From the NCBI RefSeq assembly GCF_019399895.1, contig NC_091878.1, forward strand, positions 2,852,001 through 2,916,000: 64,000 nt of DNA. Reading direction: 5' to 3'. The stretch comes from Cardiocondyla obscurior (Eukaryota; Arthropoda; Insecta; Hymenoptera; Formicidae). The position numbers and the translations under genes are program-made. The notes under the pieces are model-generated. The model was not told the DNA's origin. It saw only the letters and a list, made by a program, of their open reading frames with translations, and did not search any database. This document shows positions 55,283 to 63,865 of the stretch, in pieces. Position 1 is the first letter of the stretch; every line of letters starts with the position of its first letter.

Positions 55283-55390
55283 CTGCAGTTCTATAGAAAC
55301 CGGCTGTTTTGCTGATTCACATTCTTTTTCCAAATTAGTGTAATTTTCTAATACATCTTTCACTTCCATTTCACGATCTTCAACTTTAGA
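55283..55390 (-). CDS. Dys: dystrophin exon 17 of window (R19 region)
   Basis: 36 codons, acceptor TTTTTTAG, donor GTATAC, phase 0/0. It reads SKVEDREMEVKDVLENYTNL and ends CESAKQPVSIELQ. The QPV before the last helix recalls human ATQPVKRKLEDLSSEW. Confidence 0.9.
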
Positions 55391-55476
55391 CTAAAAAAAT
55401 ATAGTTGTCATTAAATATAATAGGATAAAAATACAATATAATACCTTTTCTAATTAATTACATAAATTATAGTTAC

Positions 55477-55653
55477 CATGATATTTTTAATCACTTCGTT
55501 ACGCTCATGCTGCGGTAGGTCTTGAGAAATGCTCAGGCGCGTTCGCGTTTCCATAACCCACGCCATTACAGCATCCAGAGAACAGATGTATTTTCTGAGT
55601 GACGCAAGCTTGCATTCTACATATTCGCGATGGTTCGAAAGATTTGCGTTGGT
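55477..55653 (-). CDS. Dys: dystrophin exon 16 of window (R18-R19 region)
   Basis: 59 codons, acceptor TTGTTTAG, donor GTAACT, phase 0/0. It starts TNANLSNHREYVECKLASLR and includes SLDAVMAWVMETRTRLSISQ, matching the human R19 helix A (HLLLWLSPIRNQLE) in its Trp position. Confidence 0.9.
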
Positions 55654-55753
55654 CTAAACAAAAGCATTAAACGTAAAGATAATTATATTATACATCGAGA
55701 TATTTAAAAAACATTAATTATAATTTTAAATTTTATAAAAATAAAAGAAATAC

Positions 55754-55867
55754 CTTATCCAAATCCGCGAAAAGTTTGTTGTTTTCATCTTCTTCTCTGG
55801 GAACATTATGTTGACTTACTAACGTTTGCAAAGTTCTTTTCCGAGACAGGAGTTCTTCTTCCCTTGC
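55754..55867 (-). CDS. Dys: dystrophin exon 15 of window (R18 region)
   Basis: 38 codons, acceptor TTTGTAG, donor GTATTT, phase 0/0. It reads AREEELLSRKRTLQTLVSQH then NVPREEDENNKLFADLDK, a helix B and loop comparable to human LVEELPLRQGILKQLNETGG. Confidence 0.9.
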
Positions 55868-56017
55868 CTACAAATACATATATTATTAGAATGTATTTAA
55901 AAAATTACGTATTATTTTTCTTAACTTTTATTAATATACGATATTGCAATCTATATTTTTATATTTATGTTTTTAATATGTTATCTATAAAATAAGATAA
56001 CAGATATATAATCAAAC

Positions 56018-56089
56018 TTTACTAGGAAGCTTCGAAAGTGAGAGTTCAATGCTATTTATATCCTGGCACGATTCGGCATGTGCAGTCAT
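56018..56089 (-). CDS. Dys: candidate alternative first exon of a short dystrophin isoform
   Basis: The minus strand has ATG at 56089 followed by 24 codons, reading MTAHAESCQDINSIELSLSK then LPSK, then a GTTTGA donor in phase 0. Joined to exon 15 this gives SKLPSK-AREEELLSRKRTL, a smooth spectrin-type helix resembling the normal join LSIRLSLIK-AREEELL. As an internal exon (acceptor CTCTAG at 56093) the phase is wrong and stops appear at once, so a first exon is the only coding role that works. An initiator-like TCAGTC lies 139 nt upstream of the ATG. Short isoforms from internal promoters are known for fly and vertebrate dystrophin. The donor is weak and there is no transcript evidence. Confidence 0.35.
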
Positions 56090-56224
56090 GAAATCTAGAG
56101 ATATTATTAGGACAAGTTTCAGTTTGTTTGATTATGTTGCACCGGACTGTAGCCCATAGAAACTGAATCTTGGAGAGAATAATTCCGTAACTTATACAAG
56201 TCGCATCTAAACAGAGCGCTTGAA

Positions 56225-56230
56225 GACTGA
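56225..56230 (-). promoter_or_regulatory. initiator-like TCAGTC upstream of candidate first exon
   Basis: TCAGTC on the minus strand with A+1 at 56228, at the upstream edge of the GC-richer segment. The implied 5' UTR is about 139 nt. No TATA box in the A/T-rich upstream sequence can be singled out. Confidence 0.22.
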
Positions 56231-56539
56231 TTTTCAATTATACATATTTTAATATGTGTTAGATGTTTTCGTATATGTGATATTAATTTTAAAAGTATAA
56301 GTGATTCGTCTAATAGTGATTTTCTTGAAAATAGTGAGTGTGTTATACCGAATTATTGTAACAATATTAATTTACATCCATTTACGATCAGAAAAACAAT
56401 TAAAAATTTCTATACATATAAGGAATAAAAATAAAAATATACAAATTTTTACTTATAATTATTTTTAAAAGTATATTTTATTAAACTAATTTCTAAAGAA
56501 TATTTTTAAAATAAAATTTTTCTTAATCTATACACTTAC

Positions 56540-56687
56540 CTTAATTAATGATAGTCGAATCGATAATGAGGTTTCGTCTGAAGGATTTGCTGCAGATATT
56601 AATAGAGTATTCACTTGTTCTATGATATTATACGCAGTTTCCAAAATTCTGCCATCGTTATTCACTTTTCTCTCCATGGCAAAGTTT
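56540..56687 (-). CDS. Dys: dystrophin exon 14 of window (spectrin repeat, human R18 region)
   Basis: 148 nt. Acceptor ATTCAAG is poor in pyrimidines, but it is the one that completes the AA left by exon 13 (AAA, Lys) and keeps frame: K then NFAMERKVNNDGRILETAYN. Donor AAG|GTAAGT, phase 0. The residues NIIEQVNTLLISAANPSDET align with the human R18 helix A (DLNEFVLWLEEADN). The Met codon at 56677 has a strong start context and could also start a short isoform. Confidence 0.88.
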
Positions 56688-57203
56688 CTTGAATAATACA
56701 TTAATGTAAATATAGTTGAATTGTGATATATAAATAAAACGTATTTTAAAATAACTTAAAAGATTATACTGTATATTAGCAATATTATATACAGATATTA
56801 TATATAACGATTCACTCAAAAATTATCGTAATCGAAGTTATAATATCTATTATTGTTTTACACGGAAATGTGATTTGCAAGAGAAACTCGAAGATGTTCG
56901 TTTATTCTGAGGTTATTCTGAGTTGACTGACTTCACTACAGCAGCACAGGCAAATCACAACTGAAATAGCTCAATGCTGGGTCGAGCTTTCCTCGCAATA
57001 CCACATGCTTGTCTGCATTTCGGATCATAACTTCATAATTCATTAATTATAAGTAAAGCAATTATTTAAAATTATTTAAAATTATTAAATGTTACATATA
57101 TTTATTTAAAATATTTAAATAATAAAAATGCAGACACAACTCTAAACAATTGTGAATCTATACTCTAAAGTCTAGAATATATAAGCACATATGTCTTACT
57201 TAC
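56688..57203 (-). other. 516-nt intron 13-14 with a candidate internal promoter
   Basis: Most of it is AT-rich, but about 56860-57030 is clearly more GC-rich and complex than its flanks. That patch contains an arthropod initiator-type TCAGTC on the minus strand and a 30-codon minus ORF (MIRNADKHVVLRGKLDPALS and on to TAG). No exon here would fit the M-to-N phase. Confidence 0.8.
56925..56930 (-). promoter_or_regulatory. initiator-like TCAGTC, candidate internal dystrophin promoter
   Basis: The minus strand reads TCAGTC, with A+1 at 56928, inside the only GC-richer patch of intron 13-14. The next exon has an in-frame ATG in a strong context (TTTGCCATGG) at 56677-56675. No clear TATA box, and the +28 region does not match the DPE consensus well. 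Confidence 0.25.
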
Positions 57204-57841
57204 TTTTCCTTTCGCGCGTTTATTTCAGTCACTAAATTGTGCCAACGGTACTTGATGTTTTCAATTATACTCTGCAATTCTATTACATCTTCGGCGGAGG
57301 CACGGCTAGATATGTCTGTGCTCATTATATTAATATTATTTAATGTTCTTTGCATTCTTGAAACTTCTTGTTCTAATTCAAAAGTTTTTGTTTTACTTGC
57401 TTTAGAATGACTAAAAACATGACATTTTTTTAAGGCATCTTCCATCTTATCTAACCACTCTGAGAATGTTTGACATGTATTATGAAGTTCTCTCCATTTT
57501 TCGTAACATTTAATCCACCGATTGTATCTCTCCATATTGCTTTGATTAATGCTTGTCCATTCGTTCTGCAGCTTTTCACTCAAATGTTTTATTTGATCAG
57601 ATTGTTCTTTTTTAGCTTGTCGCGTAACGCTTTCGCAGATGTAATTCACTTCATCGATACTTGGCTTTAAAATATTTAAAGCATTGTTAATTTTCTTCAA
57701 ACAATCTTCTTGATTTGTGAATAACTCGTAATCTTTACCATTCAATGGCAAAGAATTCAAAGATCGCGATATAGTCGCTGTTGCTTCTCTTAATTTGCTG
57801 ATACGTGCAATAAACTCCTGCGGATTAACGCCACCAACATC
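57204..57841 (-). CDS. Dys: dystrophin exon 13 of window (human R16-R17 region)
   Basis: 638 nt (212 codons plus 2 nt), acceptor TTTTTAG, donor AA|GTAAGT, phase 2 at the end. It starts DVGGVNPQEFIARISKLREA and continues KDYELFTNQEDCLKKINNAL, in line with human YLTEITHVSQALLEVEQLL and DFEDLFKQEESLKNIKDSL. Helix C LSEKLQNEWTSIN is followed by the next helix A, KWRELHNTCQTFSEWLDKME, and by KYRWHNLVTEINARKEK-type residues at the end. In vertebrates R16-R17 is the nNOS-recruiting segment; whether insects share this is not shown by the sequence. Confidence 0.94.
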
Positions 57842-57956
57842 CTAAAAAGATAAAATTTTAATATAAATATCATAAATTGTTTAATTTATCGATTTAAAAT
57901 ATTTTATAACAGCAACTATCTAATATAATAGTACACATTTTAATATTAAAACTCAC

Positions 57957-58472
57957 CAATTCTACTTTCTTATCAGCCACATGCTTGTCTTTGTCTTTGC
58001 TACCACTGAATCTCTTAAATTGTAAACTAACTTTTTGCCAATTGCTATTAATATTATAGCGTACAGATTCCGAATAGCCAACATTTAATTTTTTCAAGTC
58101 TGCAGCCAACTCATTCAATTTGTGTATTTGTACTTGTTTTGCATCGAATTCTTCAGTGAATGATTCCAACTGGCCTTCATAATTATTAGCCTGTTCGAGC
58201 TTCAGTGGTACATCTCTAAACCAATCTTCAAATTCCGCGATTATACTATTATATTGTCGTAAAACTTCCTCTGCCTTTTGCGCTTGTTTTCTGCGCGTTT
58301 CAATTTCCGCCATGACTTGATGCCATTTGCTTCTCAATTTATCTTGATGTTCATTTTTAATTTTTTCTGCCCGTGCTGGATCAGTTATATGAATCGTCAT
58401 AACTAAACCATCTCCTTTACTAATTAAAGCGGCTGCATCTGGAGCAAGACTACTAACCTCACTTTTCAGTAT
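57957..58472 (-). CDS. Dys: dystrophin exon 12 of window (spectrin repeats, human R14-R15 region)
   Basis: 172 codons, acceptor TATTACAG, donor GTGAGT, phase 0/0. Helix-C motif KLRSKWHQVMAEIETRRKQA is followed by helix A with EFEDWFRDVPLKLEQ, then helix B and SNWQKVSLQFKRF. The order fits human ISHQWYQYKRQ through LSKRWREIESKFAQF. It ends in a basic linker, GSKDKDKHVADKKVEL. Confidence 0.92.
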
Positions 58473-58557
58473 CTGTAATAAATACGTATTAATTAAAATC
58501 AATAATAAATAAATAACTTATTTACATAGAAAAAAAAATTAAATAGATTTGACAAAC

Positions 58558-58782
58558 CTCAAGACGCTTAGTAGGATCTTTTTCATTAGAGATACCGCTA
58601 ATACTCATTAACATAACATCCATCCTACAGAGCATCATTTGCGCTAACTGTTCAAATTCTAAAATATTTTTCTCTAACGCTGTTCGGGAGATGCCCATCG
58701 GATTTTTGTATAGCGCTTTCTCGGGAATACTTTTCACTTCCATTTTATGTTGCATAAGTGGACGAGATCTTTCAACTTTCAT
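58558..58782 (-). CDS. Dys: dystrophin exon 11 of window (spectrin repeat, human R14 region)
   Basis: 75 codons, acceptor AATTTTAG, donor GTTTGT, phase 0/0. After a short linker (MKVERSRPLMQHKMEVKSIP) it returns to helix with TALEKNILEFEQLAQMML and ends EKDPTKRLE. The ATG at the first codon is internal to the gene, not a start. Confidence 0.88.
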
Positions 58783-58915
58783 CTAAAATTAAAAAAATGT
58801 ATTAAAAAAAATATAGTATAAACTTCTTATAATAAAAAAACATATATAATGAAGACTTAGAATAAATAACAGACTGGTTGACATGAATGTCGTATTTATA
58901 CGACATACATGTTAC

Positions 58916-60349
58916 CTTGTCCAAGAGGTGCTCAACATGATCTCCTAAATTAGTATCCTCGCCATCTGAGCTGGAACTACCGACATCGATTTCTGTATCG
59001 TCTGAAAATATTAATGCATCATCGGTTTCCTTATCACTGCCATAAAAGCTTTCGCAATCTTCCAACGTGTCGTCTTTTGATAAACCTTTTATACGTTTTA
59101 GCAACGGGGACTTTTTGTACAAATTCTCTTCTTCACTACGACTTGTGTTACCAGTTTTCGTTACACGATTTCTATCTTCTTGTATCGATACTAATTTCTC
59201 TCCGTTGGAACAATCTACTCGCTTAGTTTTTATATCGGATTTTTCAATTTCTTCGTTATCATCTAATATAAGATATTCTGCTACACTCTCTGTATCTTTC
59301 CACGAGGATGTTATCGAAGGCGAATTATTTGATCTTTCTTTCAATTGTTGATCCATCTTACTATATTTAATATTCGAAGGCCCTGCGTCGACCTCTTCTG
59401 TTTCTAATAGTTTACCGGAAAGTGTTGTACTTCTCCTTAAATCACTAGTTCCCTCGTCAGTGTCGAGATCTAATTTTAATATAAGCCTTTTAATATTTCG
59501 CGCAGGAGATTCAACCGAAGCTTTCTTTTTTAAAATTGGCACAAGTTCCTTTTTCTTAACAATTTGCTCTGCACTGCTAGTAGTAGAAGGTATTTTTCCT
59601 TTAACTTCTTTATCCTCCGTATCAGTATCGATAGATTCGGCTTCTGTTTCGGTATCTTCAACAATTTCCACTCTTTCAACTACTTGCGGCATCAATCCAA
59701 CACTAACATTGGCACTCGGCAAAATTACATGATCTTCAGGTGATGCAATTGATTTTACAATTTCCATTTCTTTCACTTCTACAATTCGAAATGGATTCTG
59801 CTGTGCACAAATTGCGCTAAAGTCGGCCTTTGTCTCTGTTGCTGTCAAAGTATTACTAGATACCTGAGAGAATAGTTTACTATTTTTAGCCAAAAAGAAT
59901 TCTTCCTCATCAGCCATATGTACGTCTGTATCAGAATAAGGTGAAGACAAGCCATCATCAGCGTGAACAATTTGTGGTTGAGAAGTTTGAACAACATCGG
60001 GCACGGAACTCATGTCTAATTTTCGTCTAACAGTTCTACTGATATCGACAATTTTAGTCTTAACTTTTTCCGATTTAGCGGAAGACTTTCTGCTTCGATG
60101 AGTCACTTCAACGGGCGAGGTTTCAGGTGTTTTAACAGCACACTGATTATCGTCAAACGCAGGATTAAAATATCCTATGCCGTATACCGCTTTATTTTCA
60201 TCTATTAATTTCTTTTCTTTTTTGACGGGATGTGCGGAAGTTTGTTCCAGCTGTTTACATAACTTATTGCGTCCATAATTGTCTCTCCCCTTAGAAGCTT
60301 CTGCTTTAGTTTTTATTAATAAATTGTCTGTGATTTCGTGGATCCATTC
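58916..60349 (-). CDS. Dys: dystrophin exon 10 of window: long exon with acidic disordered insert
   Basis: 478 codons in one exon, acceptor TTTCGCAG, donor AAG|GTAACA, phase 0/0, so skipping it would keep frame. Residues 1-20 (EWIHEITDNLLIKTKAEASK) still look like spectrin helix. From about residue 40 on the sequence turns low in aromatics and rich in Ser, Thr, Asp, Glu and Lys, with acidic clusters such as DTETEAESIDTDTEDKE, GSDKETDD and SSSSDGEDTN that resemble CK2 sites, and a basic patch RSRKSSAKSEKVKTK. An isolated aromatic motif, GYFNPAFDD, sits near residue 55-65. It ends DHVEHLLDK. By flanking homology it lies between the human R13 and R14 equivalents, where human dystrophin has no such insert. 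Function of the insert is unknown. Confidence 0.9.
58917..58933 (-). repeat. inverted repeat arm 1 (3' end of exon 10)
   Basis: The minus strand reads GAGCACCTCTTGGACAA, one base from the exon 10 donor. The identical 17 bases occur on the plus strand at 60698-60714 in the preceding intron, so the two arms are complementary in the pre-mRNA. Confidence 0.9.
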
Positions 60350-61218
60350 CTGCGAAAATATGACAGGTGACAGAAACTTCATGGACAATCGACAGTTAAT
60401 GGAAAGAGCATGTTAATAGTGGAACAATATTAAGCATGGTCTAATGAAAGTGACAATGCGATTCACTGTGCATATAAAGCTGAATTTTTCATGTATATCC
60501 ATCACCAATGCAGAAATCTCTGCACTATCACTTAATTAAAGTCTTGTAGCTTTGCAATTTGCTGTATAAAAACTCTCTATAAAAAATAGATTTTAGGGGA
60601 GAGACAATACCATTAAACAATCAATAAAATGTAAATCCTTCCATCCACCAAAATATGTACTTCTTTTATACCAGTAATTATACTATTTACAGAGATAGAG
60701 CACCTCTTGGACAAAATTGAGACATTCCATACTTTCGCGAAGTAATATAAATGTAAGATATACATATTATTGTCATCAAAGTTTTAAAAAATTCTAACAC
60801 TTATTAAGATATATGTATAAATAATATGTAGAGAAAAAAAAAAACATTTTTATTAAAACACATATATAGCTCCATTTAAATCCTGCTGCAAAAAAGAATG
60901 GTGTATAACATTTGTGATATTAGAAAAATTTTTAATATTTATACATTGACAGAAATTGCTATTAAAGATAAATCAGTAATACTTTTGTATGTATTCAAAT
61001 ATAAAATTTCCTTTGTATTAATAAAGGTGTTTTATGTGATAGAGATATACGTAATGGTACTGATAAGCACAAGCATTACATATACCAATTGTTAAAGTAT
61101 AAAGCGAAGAATAAGCCATGAGCGAATAAGCAATGAATGATAAAATTGACTTCAGAAATAAGATAATAGATAAACAACTTTTTTCAATCTTGAATAAAAA
61201 TAATAATTAGATACGTAC
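60350..61218 (-). other. 869-nt intron between exons 9 and 10
   Basis: AT-rich intron with no exon that fits the phase. A higher-complexity patch at about 60690-60750 carries a perfect 17-nt inverted copy of the 3' end of exon 10 (see repeats). Read on the plus strand, that patch has a TTTACAG acceptor-like site and a short open stretch beginning EIEHLLDKIETF. The rest is A/T runs. Confidence 0.85.
60698..60714 (+). repeat. inverted repeat arm 2 (intron 9-10)
   Basis: The plus strand reads GAGCACCTCTTGGACAA, a perfect match to the minus strand at 58917-58933, about 1.76 kb away. The bases on either side do not match, so the repeat is exactly 17 nt. Confidence 0.9.
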
Positions 61219-61338
61219 TTGTATTCTGTTAGAGATGTCTTCCCACTTTTCACATACTTCGGCTACTTGAGGATAATATGCATAACGTTGAAGCTGATTG
61301 ACTTTCGGTTTTGCTTCTATCATTTCGCTTTGTACAGC
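61219..61338 (-). CDS. Dys: dystrophin exon 9 of window (spectrin repeat helix C)
   Basis: 40 codons, acceptor TTATTAG, donor GTACGT, phase 0/0. It ends VAEVCEKWEDISNRIQ, a helix-C W..I motif that runs straight into the first helix of the long exon downstream. Confidence 0.9.
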
Positions 61339-61427
61339 CTAATAATAAGAAAATATTAAAAGTCACATTAACCAGTTTTATTTAATTATCAATTTTATAT
61401 TAAAAAATAATATAAATATTTTAATAC

Positions 61428-61544
61428 TTTGCACTGTTCAAAGTGTTGCTCAGTAAGTTGATCGATTGGAACCGCGTCTAATTTATTTAACTTTTCCTCA
61501 ACTTGTAGAAGCCATGCATTTATTTCGTCGACATTAGGTTCATC
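61428..61544 (-). CDS. Dys: dystrophin exon 8 of window (spectrin repeat helix A-B)
   Basis: 39 codons, acceptor TAAAAG after a T9 run, donor GTATTA, phase 0/0. It reads DEPNVDEINAWLLQVEEKLN, with the helix-A Trp typical of spectrin repeats, and ends TEQHFEQCK. The intron upstream is only 74 nt. Confidence 0.9.
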
Positions 61545-61618
61545 CTTTTACAAAAAAAAAAAAAAATAAGAAAAATACATTATATTAATTTAATATTCAA
61601 ATAAAAAAATATATTTAC

Positions 61619-61801
61619 CTCTGAGCCTTGACAGATTCTCAATCTCTTTTCTGTGTTAGCTAATCTTGCAATAATATCAGATATTTTTTCTTTAAGTGGT
61701 TCAAGGTACATAGGATCGCATAATTTTGAAAATTGGTTTTGCGATACAAATAATTTGTCTCTTATAACGTTAAGACGAGGAATCACTTCAGTCAGAGTTT
61801 C
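61619..61801 (-). CDS. Dys: dystrophin exon 7 of window (spectrin repeat)
   Basis: 61 codons, acceptor TTATAG, donor GTAAAT, phase 0/0. It starts ETLTEVIPRLNVIRDKLFVS and ends ARLANTEKRLRICQGSE. Helical, with coiled-coil-like leucine spacing. Confidence 0.9.
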
Positions 61802-61944
61802 CTATAATACAATTATTGTACTTTGTAGTTTTTAAAGAAACGATTATAACGTCCGTTCGGTAAACGAGTTAATATTTAATGTTATTTACTTTTTTATTCG
61901 GAATATATTATAGATATGTCTAAAATTAAAATTTATATACTTAC

Positions 61945-62115
61945 CCGTACGTATATCGCATTCACCGGCAGATCAGGCATGCTTTTTTGCGTATCTAGTT
62001 CCTTATTTATACTTTCAATAGACATATTAACATATGCTATATTTTTATGCATATCGCGCGACAAATCTAACGCTGATTCTAATATGGATTTAAATTCCGT
62101 TATATGAAGACCAAG
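61945..62115 (-). CDS. Dys: dystrophin exon 6 of window (spectrin repeat)
   Basis: 57 codons, acceptor TTTACAG, donor GTAAGT, phase 0/0. It starts LGLHITEFKSILESALDLSR directly after YNK, as human YNELGAKVT does. It ends MPDLPVNAIYVR. Confidence 0.9.
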
Positions 62116-62208
62116 CTGTAAAAATGTAAAAGTTTGAATTAATTCTTTTAATTAAGAAAAATTTGTTTTTTCTTTTAATTTTTTCACAAATTTAATCAAC
62201 TTAAATAC

Positions 62209-62352
62209 CTTATTGTATAATTCCTTTAACATGTCAATTCGTTTTGAAAATTTATCAGGCTCGGAAACCGCTTTATCTTCAACCAATTTTCTTCCGGTTA
62301 CAATTATACATTCAATTTCACTTTTAATTTCACTTAAAGTCTGATAAAAGCG
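62209..62352 (-). CDS. Dys: dystrophin exon 5 of window (most diagnostic dystrophin segment)
   Basis: 48 codons, acceptor GTTATAG, donor GTATTT, phase 0/0. It reads RFYQTLSEIKSEIECIIVTG, then RKLVEDKAVSEPDKFSKRID and MLKELYNK. The TLSE-KSE-E-I-TGR-V pattern, the P-E/D-K spacing and the closing YN are shared with human dystrophin near residue 1400, so this exon is the strongest single anchor for the gene call. Confidence 0.95.
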
Positions 62353-62441
62353 CTATAACAAAAAAAATATATTATTGACGTGCATAAGTTTCTTAGATGT
62401 GTAATATGTAGTACAAATAAACGTGTAACTAAATATTTTAC

Positions 62442-62744
62442 CAGGCAATGCTTTAATTGACCCTCGATAACTTCAGGATCTTCTGATGATAATTCTAGCA
62501 AACAAGTTGCTTCTTCTATTCCTCTGAGTTCTCGTAAAGCTCTCGATAACCTAGGTTCTATATTAGTCGGACAACGAAAACGTTGAAATTTTCTTTGTAC
62601 TTTGGCATATTTCTGTTCAATTAAAGACATTTGTTCTTGAAGTCGAAGTGCCGCTTCTTGTTTCCCAGAAGCTTTATACGTTTCAATTTGTGATGCCATT
62701 TCTTCGAGCGTAACACGCTGTTGTTCCAACTCTTCCATCAATTT
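62442..62744 (-). CDS. Dys: dystrophin exon 4 of window (spectrin repeat, human R9-R10 region)
   Basis: 101 codons, acceptor CTCAG, donor GTAAAA, phase 0/0. It is almost wholly helical and charged (KLMEELEQQRVTLEEMASQ; YAKVQRKFQRF), ending DPEVIEGQLKHCL. KFQRF followed by PRLSRALREL and then QLKHC matches the order KFQKP, RLQESKMIL, QLNHC remembered from human dystrophin. Confidence 0.93.
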
Positions 62745-62990
62745 CTGAGCCCATAATATTCAATTATACATAAAATAATATTTGCTACTCTATTGTTATA
62801 TTTATATTTATATTCCGTAATATACCACATATATATAAGTAAAAAATTGTAAATTCTTTTTATGATATAATTAGTAAAATTTATATAAAAGATGCAAATT
62901 TTAGTGATTATAGTATTAAACATTAGGTTATGAATTCCTCTTTAATTACAATATTACGTATAAATAATATTCATAATTTCGTGAACAGAC

Positions 62991-63152
62991 CTGGTAATCA
63001 TGAGGCAAATCATCAGCAGTAAGGTCACAATCAAGACGTGCAGTTAGTACAGAATCAATTTGCGTTAAAGAATGCTGAAGAGCAAGAATACGCCCTTCCG
63101 ATTGTTGAGCTTGCTTCATTGATCCTTCCAATAATTTGACACGTTGCCCTGC
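62991..63152 (-). CDS. Dys: dystrophin exon 3 of window (spectrin repeat)
   Basis: 54 codons. The acceptor is the TAG at 63153-63154, not the CAG 4 nt inside it, because only that choice keeps phase 0 with the preceding exon. It reads AGQRVKLLEGSMKQAQQSEG and ends DLTADDLPHDYQ before donor GTCTGT. Together with exon 2 it completes a helix C and opens helix A of the next repeat. Confidence 0.88.
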
Positions 63153-63521
63153 CTACTCAAAACACAATATTCTATTTTTCTAACTAAATTAATTTTACAA
63201 AGCAAATATTAATAATAATAATTTCTCATTGTAACTTTTCTCAACAAAGTAAAAAATGTATATATATATATGTATGTAAATTAATAGTTTATAAAATAAT
63301 AGTTTTATAATATTATCGATAAGTTTCACACAAACATAATTATTTAGAACAATTGGTAATAATGCTACATGCATAATTACAAGCTTTTTAAAGTTTCAAA
63401 ATTTCGTGCTTACGCTTAACACATACATAAAATTCAGTGACATAAGCTCGGAACATATCTTAGTATCAATCATACACTTATATGCATTAGTGACATAGAT
63501 AAATAGCAAATGTGTACATAC
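63153..63521 (-). other. 369-nt intron 2-3
   Basis: AT-rich, with a short TATATATATGTATG run near 63258; nothing else seen. Confidence 0.85.
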
Positions 63522-63674
63522 CTGCTTATTTAAATTCTCCCATCGATTTGTTAATCCTTCTACATCTGTTTTAATAGAATAAGTCATGATATTACTGTCG
63601 ATAAGTTGTTTGCCGATTTCTTGAATTTTCTCAAGTCTAGATTCTGGGTGATTTCGTATATAATTTTCTAAATC
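63522..63674 (-). CDS. Dys: dystrophin exon 2 of window (spectrin repeat helices B-C)
   Basis: 51 codons between acceptor TTTAAG and donor GTATGT, phase 0 on both sides. It starts DLENYIRNHPESRLEKIQEI and ends VEGLTNRWENLNKQ. The RW..L motif marks helix C of a spectrin repeat and continues directly into the next exon. Confidence 0.9.
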
Positions 63675-63865
63675 CTTAAATATAATACACAGTTTTTATA
63701 ATATATTATTATAATATATATTAGTATATTATATATAATAGTATAAGTATTATATACACAAAGAATCAGAAAAATTATGAAACTTACAACACGTAAAAGT
63801 GACAAATAATTTGATTTTTTTTATAAAAATAAAAAACTATGTATAGGATTGAACGATTTACTTAC

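Larger units (their letters stand above)
55868..56539 (-). other. 672-nt intron 14-15 with a candidate alternative first exon
   Basis: The flanks are extremely AT-rich. The segment 56010-56240 stands out by higher GC and codon-like composition, and holds the ORF and initiator listed separately. Included as an internal exon, the segment would break the frame after either exon 13 or exon 14. Confidence 0.8.

Noticed and set aside
56052..56237. 61-codon minus-strand ORF in intron 14-15
   Set aside because: Different frame from the one that splices into exon 15; Cys/Ile-rich with no pattern. The segment is better explained as leader of the candidate first exon.
58558..58782. ATG at the first codon of exon 11 as a gene start
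   Set aside because: It sits directly after a good AG acceptor in frame with the upstream exon, so it is an internal Met.
59014..59732. Plus-strand ORFs over the long exon
   Set aside because: Antisense shadows of the 478-codon dystrophin exon.
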